Made by a program: the position numbers and the translations under genes. Shown piece by piece: positions 19,555 to 28,235 of a stretch of 64,000 bases of DNA. Below the pieces are notes generated by a model, which did not search any database, was not told the DNA's origin, and saw nothing but the letters and a program-made list of their open reading frames with translations. Origin of the DNA: Phaeodactylum tricornutum CCAP 1055/1 (Eukaryota; Bacillariophyta; Bacillariophyceae; Surirellales; Neidiaceae); NCBI RefSeq assembly GCF_000150955.2, contig NC_011676.1:392419-456418 (forward strand), given 5' to 3'. Numbering within the stretch: the stretch's first letter is position 1; every line of letters begins with the position of its first letter.

Positions 19555-21462
19555 TCATCCACGCCCGACAAACGGCATTGTTGTGGCCATGACCGTCATC
19601 TGCAATACATTGGCTTCCAGAGGTAGATTGACCATGCTCCAGACGGTCTCGGCGGCATCCTTGAGACTCATGGAAGACTCAACGAGAGTGGTTCCGTTGG
19701 GCTGCAACGCCCCGGTCCCTACCTTGTTAGTACGCAAGCTCATTTCACTCACCACGTTGCCAAAATCGATCTGACCACACGCCACGTTGAACGCACGTCC
19801 ATCAAGTGCCATGCATCTTGTTAGCCCCAGCACAGCATGTTTGGAGGCGGTGTAGCAGGCGGACCCGGGTCGGGGCGTTTGCGCCGACAGGCTACCGTTG
19901 TTGATGATTCGGCCGCCACCATTGGCGGCCATGCGTTTCATGGCCGCTTTGCCGCACAAGAACGGGCCGCACACGTTGGTACGTAGCACACGCTCAAAGT
20001 CGGCAAACTCCACGTCTGCGAAACTGGCCGCTGTGCTGTTGATACCAGCGTTGTTAAACAACAGATCAATCGTACCGTAGTTGGTGTGGACGGTTTCAAA
20101 GAGCGCTTCTACTTCCGACTCGATGGTCACATCCGTCGGGACGCACAAACACGCGCGCCCTTCAAGAGTCTTGGCTGTTTCTCGTAACGTCGTTTTGCGA
20201 CGTCCCGCCAAGACTACAATCCAACCACCTCGAGACAATCTTTGAGCGACGGCCTGTCCAATGCCACTGCCGGCTCCTGTAATGACGGCCACTTTGCTTT
20301 CCTTGGGGAAAGCGGCAATGTTGCCACTTTGTGGAGCAACAAGCTCAATACCCGAGGCGATAGCCGAGGAAAAGTCGGCGACGTATTGGCGAATCAAAGT
20401 GTCCGCATCCGGCGCGGACGGAATGCCGAGCCGTCGAGCTCTTCGGGCATCGATTTTGGTCGGAAAACTTGCCACCACGGCCGATAAATGGGCATCCACC
20501 TGGTACGTGATCTTTCCCAACTTGTGTTGCGTATCAGGTGTGACCGTTTTCCAAAGGGCGTCTTCGAGATCTCCCAGACTCAGAGCTACGGCTGGCAAGA
20601 ATACGGTCCGATCGTAGCCCAAAACAGATTCGATTTGTTCCAGGCTTGCGTTGTGGAGTGTCAGCATGGCGTCGATTGCGTGACGTTTACCAGTAACGGC
20701 ATGCAGTACATCCCTGGCAATGGGCAAGGTCGTATCGACCCCAGCAAGTGGTTCGCGTACAACACCGGAAAAACAACCCGTCGTGGCGGCGTTGGGCTTA
20801 CCGGCCCGTACAACAATGGTAGGAAGTCGTAGTCCGCGGGCGTCTACGAATCCCCGGCGACTGTAATCGCTCAAAAGTAATTCGGCACAGGCCTTGGTGG
20901 CCCCGTAGGTTGTGTGCGGTGTTGCTCGTGTAGCGTCCGAAATAATGTCGTCCTTGCCAATGTAGTCGGTCGGTGCGCCGGATCCAATGGTTGCTCCGGC
21001 CGACGCCAGAATGAACTTGGCGGGGAAACCGAGACGCTCGTACACGTACTTACGGGCTCCTTGTATCAGATGTAAAAAGCCGTATAGATTCACATTCATG
21101 CATAAATCAAAGTCCCGTTCCCCGTCACCGCTCATGACGGCGCCCAGATGGAAAATCGATACATGGGCGGCGTCGGAAGGGATTAGGCCGAACAAGTTAT
21201 CGACAAAGGTAGGGTCGGAAATGTCTCCCTGAAGCTTGACAAGCTTATCCCACTTGGATGTTTCAAGCACTGGTTGTAAGATTTCGGGGAAAACAACGTC
21301 GGCCAAAACGAGCAAGCCCAGTGAAAGCACAACCCCGTTACCTTGGATCGTTTGACGTTCCAGCAAGGCCGACGCCAACGATTGCCCTAAGAATCCACCG
21401 CCCCCGGTAATGATCACTATCGCTTGCGCTTTGTTTTCGCTCGCAGAATTTAAGGACGCCAT
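19555..21462 (-). CDS. Fusion enzyme: DenD-like epimerase/dehydrogenase plus classical SDR
   Basis: A 635-residue two-domain oxidoreductase. The N-terminal half (about 1-360) is an extended SDR: VIITGGGGFLGQSLA, GAVMSGDGERDFD and YGATKACAELLLSDYSRRG (YxxxK), then LRLPTIVVRAG. This set resembles the D-erythronate dehydrogenase (DenD) branch of NDP-sugar-epimerase-like proteins. The C-terminal half (about 390-635) is a separate classical SDR: VAVITGAGSGIGQAVA, LLFNNAGI, NNGSLSAQTPRPGSACYTASKHAVLG with Ser and YxxxK. Both catalytic sets look intact, so two consecutive oxidations or a bifunctional dehydrogenase/epimerase is plausible. The ATG at 21462 starts at MASLNSASEN; the frame is open to 21555. 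No targeting signal is obvious. Confidence 0.85.
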   Translation of the reverse strand: MASLNSASENKAQAIVIITGGGGFLGQSLASALLERQTIQGNGVVLSLGLLVLADVVFPEILQPVLETSKWDKLVKLQGDISDPTFVDNLFGLIPSDAAHVSIFHLGAVMSGDGERDFDLCMNVNLYGFLHLIQGARKYVYERLGFPAKFILASAGATIGSGAPTDYIGKDDIISDATRATPHTTYGATKACAELLLSDYSRRGFVDARGLRLPTIVVRAGKPNAATTGCFSGVVREPLAGVDTTLPIARDVLHAVTGKRHAIDAMLTLHNASLEQIESVLGYDRTVFLPAVALSLGDLEDALWKTVTPDTQHKLGKITYQVDAHLSAVVASFPTKIDARRARRLGIPSAPDADTLIRQYVADFSSAIASGIELVAPQSGNIAAFPKESKVAVITGAGSGIGQAVAQRLSRGGWIVVLAGRRKTTLRETAKTLEGRACLCVPTDVTIESEVEALFETVHTNYGTIDLLFNNAGINSTAASFADVEFADFERVLRTNVCGPFLCGKAAMKRMAANGGGRIINNGSLSAQTPRPGSACYTASKHAVLGLTRCMALDGRAFNVACGQIDFGNVVSEMSLRTNKVGTGALQPNGTTLVESSMSLKDAAETVWSMVNLPLEANVLQMTVMATTMPFVGRG

Positions 21463-21876
21463 GGTAACGAAGCAAGATAATGGTGGTTGACAGATACTGC
21501 CATGCAGCAACGAATCGGAGTACATTGGTCGATCTTTCGAGAAAACACCCATCAAATCGACTGCTGGACACTCTATCGTTTTGATTCCAAACCAGTTCTA
21601 TAGGGATATATTTGGAAAGATTAGCTCCTTCACGCTAAGGGATGGGATTATTCGAGTCACGGATAAAAGGGAGTGACGTATGCTTCCATGTCGACGGACA
21701 GGAGCGCTCGTCACAATCACTTTCCGTCGTTTTCTCACTCCTGGCGGTCGACAATGGAAATTGAGATCAGACGCCGAACTTGTGGAGCTCAAACATTGGG
21801 GTTCCGTGCATTTATTAAATTTCCCTTTATTCTTTTTTTTGCATAAACTCAGACATTTTCAGAGTATTAGACGAGA

Positions 21877-23109
21877 ATGAACAACGATGCTGGTACTCGC
21901 GTTGCCTGCGAAAAAAATCCACCAAAATGTTTGGGATTGGCCATTGTTGGTTGCGGACAAATTGTGACGCATCACTTGGAGGCCTTATCGGCGAAGATTG
22001 GGAGCGAGACAGTGATAGTACGAGCTTTGTGTGATCCTTCCGTTGATCGACGAACGATAATACGAGAGTTGCCGTTTGTCAGGGCACACCGGGCTCATTC
22101 TGCAGTAACGGAAAGCAGCATTGTGGAATGCAACAGTCTTGAGGAACTCATCACAAGGCATCGAGACTTACTTGACGAAAGAATTGATATTATTTTTATT
22201 GCCGTACCCCACGATTTGCACGAATCGTTGGCAAATCTGGCCGTCCGAGAAACGAAGGCTACAGTTGTTATGGAAAAACCTTTGGCGCCGACACGATGCG
22301 CCTGTGAGCGACTCGTGCAGCTTTCATCTAAGAACAAAGGACGTCTTTATATTGCCGAACAATCGCCGTACTGGCAGGAAGTTGTCAAAGCTAAATTGTT
22401 GATATCTCAGGGCGCAATTGGTACTGTGGTTTCTGCGTCATCCTATTATTATGAATCAATGAGAGATAATTTAACTAGTGGTAGCGTTGAGGCCACCGGT
22501 GGACTTGGATGGCGCGGCTCGCTTGCCAGAGCTGGCGGCGGTATTGCTATGGATGGAGGCTTACATTGGCTACGACCGATTCGAGAGTTGTGTGGAAATA
22601 TTACCAACGTTGTTGGTATTATTCGTCCGCATTTGGCTCCTCAACTGGAAATGGAAGGCGAAGCACTGGGACACGCCTTGTTGGAAATTGATACGCTCAA
22701 TCGTCCTTATTTGCAACAACCAGACGGGTCTGGGCCATTGACAGCGACGTACAGTTGCAACATGCTAGCAACCGCACCCATGGCACACGACAGCTGTCCC
22801 TACATTCGAATTACAGGGAATGGAGGTGAGTTGATAATTCACGGTACTGGGTTAGCCAAGGCGAAACCGGGTGCGGGTGGGCTTCGGCTATACAACCCCA
22901 CCCATCCTGCGGGCGCTGAACAATTCCCCAACGATCGGATTGGAGGATTTTTCCTCGGGTTTACTGGATTGTGGGCAGAGATTTTTCGGATCATGGACCA
23001 CCAAGACTCCAACGCCGCACACGAATCAGTAGTTCAAGCGGCCGCCGACGTTCGAGTGGTGCTGGCCTTGTACAGAAGTGCAAGAACTCGGCAATGGGAG
23101 AAGCCATGA
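21877..23109 (+). CDS. Gfo/Idh/MocA family oxidoreductase
   Basis: A 410-residue NAD(P)-dependent sugar/polyol dehydrogenase-like protein. The N-terminal Rossmann fold shows GLAIVGCGQIVTHHLEAL (dinucleotide binding), FIAVPHDLHESLA and the family signature VVMEKPLAPT with the EKP Lys near residue 131. The C-terminal beta-sheet domain follows with AGGGIAMDGGLHWLRPIREL, in which DGGLHW contains the His/Asp that often act in catalysis. It ends GFFLGFTGLWAEIFRIM. Intronless, with a leader of about 130 bp after the divergent fusion SDR gene. The adjacent fusion enzyme also handles sugar-like substrates in related families, so a shared sugar-acid pathway is possible but unproven. Confidence 0.88.
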   Translation: MNNDAGTRVACEKNPPKCLGLAIVGCGQIVTHHLEALSAKIGSETVIVRALCDPSVDRRTIIRELPFVRAHRAHSAVTESSIVECNSLEELITRHRDLLDERIDIIFIAVPHDLHESLANLAVRETKATVVMEKPLAPTRCACERLVQLSSKNKGRLYIAEQSPYWQEVVKAKLLISQGAIGTVVSASSYYYESMRDNLTSGSVEATGGLGWRGSLARAGGGIAMDGGLHWLRPIRELCGNITNVVGIIRPHLAPQLEMEGEALGHALLEIDTLNRPYLQQPDGSGPLTATYSCNMLATAPMAHDSCPYIRITGNGGELIIHGTGLAKAKPGAGGLRLYNPTHPAGAEQFPNDRIGGFFLGFTGLWAEIFRIMDHQDSNAAHESVVQAAADVRVVLALYRSARTRQWEKP

Positions 23110-23634
23110 CATAAGACATGCATGTTTGAAAATAATATTCGTGTTTCTCGCTTTCCCGGAAAATCATCGCTTTTTGAAAAACGAAATTTAAAAAATGTAG
23201 CCTCGGCTTCTGGTGCTAGATCAATCCTAACAGTAAAGCTACAGGATGAAAATATTTTTCTACTTACAGAAAAACGACATGAAAAAATCGCTATTTCGGC
23301 CGAATCTGAAAATTTACCTCGAGACGGGGGAAGCTTGACGGGTTGGAAGCAGCTCATCCATGCCAGCGCGATACCTCCGCTATATCATACACAGAGCATA
23401 CACCGAGCATTGGATTATTTTCTAATTGCTATTTTTACTTAACAGCCATTTCGCGGTCAATCTAAAGTACTTAAAAATTTTCAGATTCGGCCGAAACAGC
23501 GATTTTTCATGTCGTTCAGACCGAAATAGCGATTTTCGTCTTGCATTTACATTCATTGAAGTGCGCACGATCGGTTCTTGGAACGATGGAATTTGGAAAG
23601 TTCTCCTTAAGGTGCTCAGGCAAGGTTCGAGCCT
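23110..23634. other. Spacer with long inverted repeat
   Basis: About 525 bp between the oxidoreductase and the first IQ gene, converging. Its main feature is the inverted repeat listed separately. The sequence is AT-rich and no gene is supported. Confidence 0.5.
23274..23515. repeat. ~40-bp near-perfect inverted repeat (hairpin or MITE-like)
   Basis: The arm at 23274-23315 (beginning ACGACATGAAAAAATCGC) is the reverse complement of 23475-23515 with only two or three differences. About 160 bp lies between the arms. A third related stretch (CCGAAATAGCGATTTT) lies just outside, at about 23520-23535. No target-site duplication was seen at the arm ends and there is no coding capacity inside. It could be a miniature inverted-repeat element or a transcribed hairpin. 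Confidence 0.75.
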
Positions 23635-26532
23635 TTATTCAGAAGCTACTATACGAATCGCTTGGATATCCTCTTCTTCCCCAGAAAAGATATCAGCGAC
23701 TGTAGAGTAGTCCAAAACGCCTTGCTGCGAAGGGCTAGACCTACGGGGGAGCACAGCTTTGGGTGCTCTCCTCAAATTTTGAAACTTGATCATTGTCCTC
23801 AAACGATGGGCGCGCCAACCCTTTTGAATGACAAAGCATGCGTCTTGTACCAGTCGTGTTAAACGTACCATGTAATAGTAATCGTGCCATATAGCTTGGA
23901 CTGTTCGAACTCCATGAAGCACTTTCCGATACCTACAGACGGACAAATGACAGCGAATGGTCGCTTGGGCTTTTGCAACCAATTTTATTCGGTTCGTACG
24001 ATGACTGAAAGCCGTCTGGATTGTTCGCACTGCCTGTAAACTTGCCAGAAACTTACGTCTTGCAAGTTTCCTCCGTATCATTGTTTGAATCATCCGACAA
24101 GAATCGTTTAGGATTACCTCCAATCGCAGCAGGCTCTGAAAACAGCGCCAGACTCCTTGTATGGTTCGACTTGCCTCCTTTGCTGTACGAAAATGATAGA
24201 TTGCAACATGGCGACGGGTGGCTCTTTGTAGTACAGTTGCGGACCTTTTGCGAAGAGAGTAGCGCCGCCAACTCAATTGGATTTTCCAACAAGAATACGT
24301 TAAGGCACGAACCCTGAGGACCGATACGAAGCGTCGGCAAGTAGACTGCAAAATTTTTGCAGACCGTTGACGCAGCATGTATTGAAGCCAGACTAACTGG
24401 ATCGTCCAGCAAGCATACAATTCCGATTTAAAGAGGCATGCTGTAGCATACCTGCGATAGGCATTTTGCACCACAATCGCTGATCGTTGGCATATTATTC
24501 GGTGATGCCAGTGCCATTGAATAATTCGGCAAGCACGGAGCGCTGCACAGAGAAGTTGGACCGAAGAATACCGACGACACGCTGCTTGAATTACTACAGC
24601 TGATCGCTGTCTTTCGATGTAGCGACGATATGCTGATTGAACAGTGCAGCAGGCTTGAATAGCCACGCCAAGGGAACTCGAGGCAAGATATCGGCGAGCA
24701 ACAGTTTGCACTGATAGAATCGATTGTAGAATCTGGCGATACATGTTCGTTACATACCATCCGCGAAAAATACGCTGCACAACAATGGCCGCATTGCGAT
24801 GGCGGGTGTTTAAGTCATCGCCAAAAGAGAGTCGAATGAGAAAGCGACGAATTGCGACTTGAAGTTGAATGCTACGACTGAATCGCAGAATGCGCCGAGC
24901 CGCAACTGCTTTCCGATAAGTGCGGACTGACGACTCGCGGCGTATAGCTGCTTGCATCCTGACTGTATTTCGAACAAGTCGTTGAAATTTCCACTTCAAT
25001 GCCCATCCAAGAATTGCTTGCCATACCATTCTAGTAGCTGTAAGACGACGCGTGGCCAAGTCGTGCCCCATCGACTGACGGAATCGCATACGACGAACGA
25101 GTCGCTGCATCCAAACCCGTCGCAAGAAGTGCTGAATTTTCCAGGATGCCATTGCCTTTCGTTCTCCGCTGACCCCTTCGCAGATCCGGTCGTTCATGCG
25201 CCCCATGGTCTCTTTTAGCAGACGATCTCTGTACATACACTGTATGCGACGAACGGAGTGCATTACCTGGCGATACTTCAAGCGCTCCATGGTACCGCGA
25301 ATGTGTGCTTGAAGGCGAAGAAGTGCTCTACCACCCACTGCAATTCTTTTCCGTTCATTAAAATTACACCAGGTCGCCTGAATCTTTAAGGCACTTTGAT
25401 AGACTAGCACCTCTCTAGCGAATTCAGCTCTCTCTTTGGTTTTTGCAATGTATGATTCGAAGCACAAAAATGCATCGATTTTTCTTTCCGCTTTCTCCAC
25501 GACTCGCCGGAACTGCTGGACAGCCGCTAACAAAGCGAGATTCCGTTTTTGGTAAAGAGAGCGAAATGCGAGGTTATTTCCTTTCTGCGACCGCTGGACA
25601 ACCGCTCGACGGTCTGGACTCGATGGAAGCCCCATTCGAAGAAAAGATTCGTTCATCAAATCGCACACAGCCTGTTTGACACGGGCTCGAACTATACAAC
25701 CTCGAAGAAAACGCTGGATTTGGGAGGCAGCATTTGTGCGCTTGATGCGAAGCTTGAGAAGGTAACCGTTTAACCGTTCTTCTGGAAGGAAGTTGGAGAG
25801 TGTCGTAGAGGCCGCTTTTTCTGAGTCTTTCGTCTTGCCATGCCCAAAAATACGCCGCAAGCGCATTGCCTCTTCAATTTCGTCGAGAATATCACGGCTG
25901 TTACCCCAAACATCTTGTTCGTGAGAGTAGAAGCTACTTTCCTCGCTGGTAGTAAAACTAGCCTCTTCATCCGCACTGGTAAAATCGACATCAGTTTTAT
26001 CGTCATCCTCGCCGCTTGAGTCTTCGGATATCGAAAATCTAGGATCGATACTGGCGGGTCGATTTTCCCTCCGACCACTAGGCTTGGACGAATTGTCACG
26101 ACGAGCAGACAATGCTTGAATCTGAGATGGCTGTGTCTTCATGAAGATAGGCAAGGGATTTTCTTGCATTTGATCGAGAGCCTCGTTCTGCAACACATCA
26201 CTGAATTGCGTCGCTTGCGTTTTCGCACCCATTGCTATCTTTGAGGATAATGCAACTTGACTTACTCTACCGTGCAAGTTGATCCCTTGTGTATTATCTC
26301 TAGCTTCATTTCGGTGGCTGGCTTCTTTGGATAGACCCGAGAATGCCTCGTTCAAAGCGTGCTGCTCGATTTGCCCTTTTTGAGCTCTTTTCACAGTTAC
26401 ATTTCTCGGCGCTGGTGAGGTTAGGCGTTTTATTATGATACGGCGACCTCCAAAGCGCCTAGTCGTCAAGTTTGTTGGACTTGTGAACGCCAAAGCGGCG
26501 TTCACCTGCACCTCCGGACCGTAGTCGCTCAT
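23635..26532 (-). CDS. IQ-motif repeat protein (calmodulin-binding, ASPM/myosin-neck-like), paralogue A
   Basis: A 965-residue protein without a motor domain. The N-terminal ~300 residues are low-complexity and acidic (SEDSSGEDDDKTDVDF). From about residue 320 to 940 it is nearly all IQ-like motifs, roughly twenty, for example SQIQRFLRGCIVRARVK, AIVVQRIFRGWYVTNMYR and VVIQAACRRY. Such arrays bind calmodulin or EF-hand light chains and stiffen into a rod, as in ASPM. The function is probably cytoskeletal or centrosomal, by inference. The ATG at 26532 (MSDYGPEVQVNAALAF) is chosen because it matches the start of the neighbouring paralogue; the frame is open to 26721. No introns are needed. Confidence 0.82.
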   Translation of the reverse strand: MSDYGPEVQVNAALAFTSPTNLTTRRFGGRRIIIKRLTSPAPRNVTVKRAQKGQIEQHALNEAFSGLSKEASHRNEARDNTQGINLHGRVSQVALSSKIAMGAKTQATQFSDVLQNEALDQMQENPLPIFMKTQPSQIQALSARRDNSSKPSGRRENRPASIDPRFSISEDSSGEDDDKTDVDFTSADEEASFTTSEESSFYSHEQDVWGNSRDILDEIEEAMRLRRIFGHGKTKDSEKAASTTLSNFLPEERLNGYLLKLRIKRTNAASQIQRFLRGCIVRARVKQAVCDLMNESFLRMGLPSSPDRRAVVQRSQKGNNLAFRSLYQKRNLALLAAVQQFRRVVEKAERKIDAFLCFESYIAKTKERAEFAREVLVYQSALKIQATWCNFNERKRIAVGGRALLRLQAHIRGTMERLKYRQVMHSVRRIQCMYRDRLLKETMGRMNDRICEGVSGERKAMASWKIQHFLRRVWMQRLVRRMRFRQSMGHDLATRRLTATRMVWQAILGWALKWKFQRLVRNTVRMQAAIRRESSVRTYRKAVAARRILRFSRSIQLQVAIRRFLIRLSFGDDLNTRHRNAAIVVQRIFRGWYVTNMYRQILQSILSVQTVARRYLASSSLGVAIQACCTVQSAYRRYIERQRSAVVIQAACRRYSSVQLLCAALRACRIIQWHWHHRIICQRSAIVVQNAYRRYATACLFKSELYACWTIQLVWLQYMLRQRSAKILQSTCRRFVSVLRVRALTYSCWKIQLSWRRYSLRKRSATVLQRATRRHVAIYHFRTAKEASRTIQGVWRCFQSLLRLEVILNDSCRMIQTMIRRKLARRKFLASLQAVRTIQTAFSHRTNRIKLVAKAQATIRCHLSVCRYRKVLHGVRTVQAIWHDYYYMVRLTRLVQDACFVIQKGWRAHRLRTMIKFQNLRRAPKAVLPRRSSPSQQGVLDYSTVADIFSGEEEDIQAIRIVASE

Positions 26533-27115
26533 ACTATCAGCAGTAGATGTTCCCGTTGTGGAGTTTTTCCGACAGTGATTTGTGGCGTGTTCCGTGAGAA
26601 CTTGTGAGAAAGATAGATCCAAAAGGGGTTGGTGGGATTCATCGGTTGGAATGAAGCTCCCGTTGAACTTCTCAACGGATAGCAACTTATAAATATGAAT
26701 AGACCACCTAGTTTGTAGCACCGGCTCTGCGACTCCATTGTATATTAATTATCCGCCTAGTTGAATATTTTTGTTAAAAGCCAAAGCTTTGGCGAGATAT
26801 CGTTTATTGCAGCTAATGCAAAACTGATTACACCTAGCTAGATTCTTTGCAGTTATTATCGATTTTTCTTTACTATTTCGTTTGGTTATACTTTGGTCAC
26901 TACTATCATTCGATTTGATTTACATGTCAATGAGATCTGTCTACAATCCATAGTTCCAGAGCACCGTATTTTTTTGACTCAATGCTGCGTATTGCCATGA
27001 TCTCTTCGTCTTAACAACCAGAAGGAACGAAGGAAACCCCTCTGCGATGCAAGGAAAAGGAGCACCGAGCCATCATTCTCCTTCCTAACAAGGGGCATTG
27101 TGTAGAGGGCACATC
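26533..27115. other. Spacer between tandem IQ genes
   Basis: About 580 bp between the paralogue A start and the end of the paralogue B tail. AT-rich; it must contain the paralogue A promoter. No further gene is seen. Confidence 0.45.
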
Positions 27116-28235
27116 TTACTTCGCTTTTTCCAGCAGGCGATGCTGGACATCAGGTTGCAAACGGTATTTTCCCCAACGACTTTGAATCAATTGGCACGCA
27201 TTTTCAATCAAATATATCACTGATAGTAACCTTGCTAAAAAATTAAGGCAAAATGGCCACGCAGAAGCATACCATTTCGGCGCTGCTCGCCAGCGTTTTC
27301 CAGTCAAACAAAATGAGGTCGACTCTGAATATTTCCTACAATAACGCCAAAGGAATTGGATGGTTCCATTTGCAGAGACTGCGTCTTGGAGTCGTTGCAT
27401 AGCGGCCTTTCGACGGATGACTGACTGGATATTTAGACAGGCTTTGTCAACTGATTGTGCCAACCGCGTAAAGTATAGTCTCCGAAAAATCTGAATGACT
27501 GTAATCGCTCGAATTTTCCTTCGCAGCACACAAACTGCAAGGCGGCGCCGATATGCAGCTTGGGTCAAAATCCATGAATGTCTAATATAAAAAGGACGTA
27601 GTGCAAGTCATTTGAATTTCGCAACAAGCCTGAGAGAGTGCACAAATTTCGAAAAATTGGACACCGGGACACTAAATATCGTTTAGCATGGTTGCTTGAA
27701 CTTGACGCAAAAAAGAGGGACTCCAGTTCCTTTCGGCAAGGTAACTTGCCTTAAGTATAGTAGCAGAACGTATTTGTAACAGCTGCAGGTGCTAGACTTT
27801 TTGAATGATACGGCATGCGTCCTTTTGTCGATTCGTTGAATTCATACTTCTATGAACAGAGAAAGTGGCCGAGCGTTGCCACAAAATGCGAAACCTGCAA
27901 AGGCTTTCAATTGCACAGCTTGGACAAAGGGGCGACGATTAATTTCCCCAAAGGACGCAATTGCGGAAGACGGCTTGCAAAAGAATGGTACGCTGCATCA
28001 GTATATAATGACACCAGGTAGATTGAATGACCAGTTACATTCGCAATCTTTTCCGAAGTCGACGAGATGCGACAAAGCGGGCAATGGTTGCTTGCAGAAC
28101 AATAGCGGAAATCAGGCGATGCAACTGTTGACGACAAGATGGTTGAACACATTTACACGGTCCGATCGCGGCGTGCAAACGACGTATCGCAACACATCGG
28201 CGCCAATTCCTCTGGACCATAGTCTCCGATTCTTT
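27116..28235 (-). pseudogene. Decayed 3' half of IQ paralogue B
   Basis: Downstream of the intact 5' part of paralogue B, IQ-repeat coding persists but in changing frames. A shift near 28230-28236 (an A run one base too long) moves the reading into a frame with VQRNWRRCVAIRRLHAAI, which stops at 28035. Further fragments with IQ character (VIQSTWCHYILMQRTILLQA; RSATILKASYLAERNW) follow with in-frame stops. The last ORF, 27116-27568, has IQ motifs (VIQIFRRLYF, LNIQSVIRRKAAMQRL, QLIQSRWGKYRL) that align with the very C-terminus of paralogue A. This is the eroded remainder of a once full-length tandem copy. Sequencing errors alone would not account for several disruptions. Confidence 0.7.
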
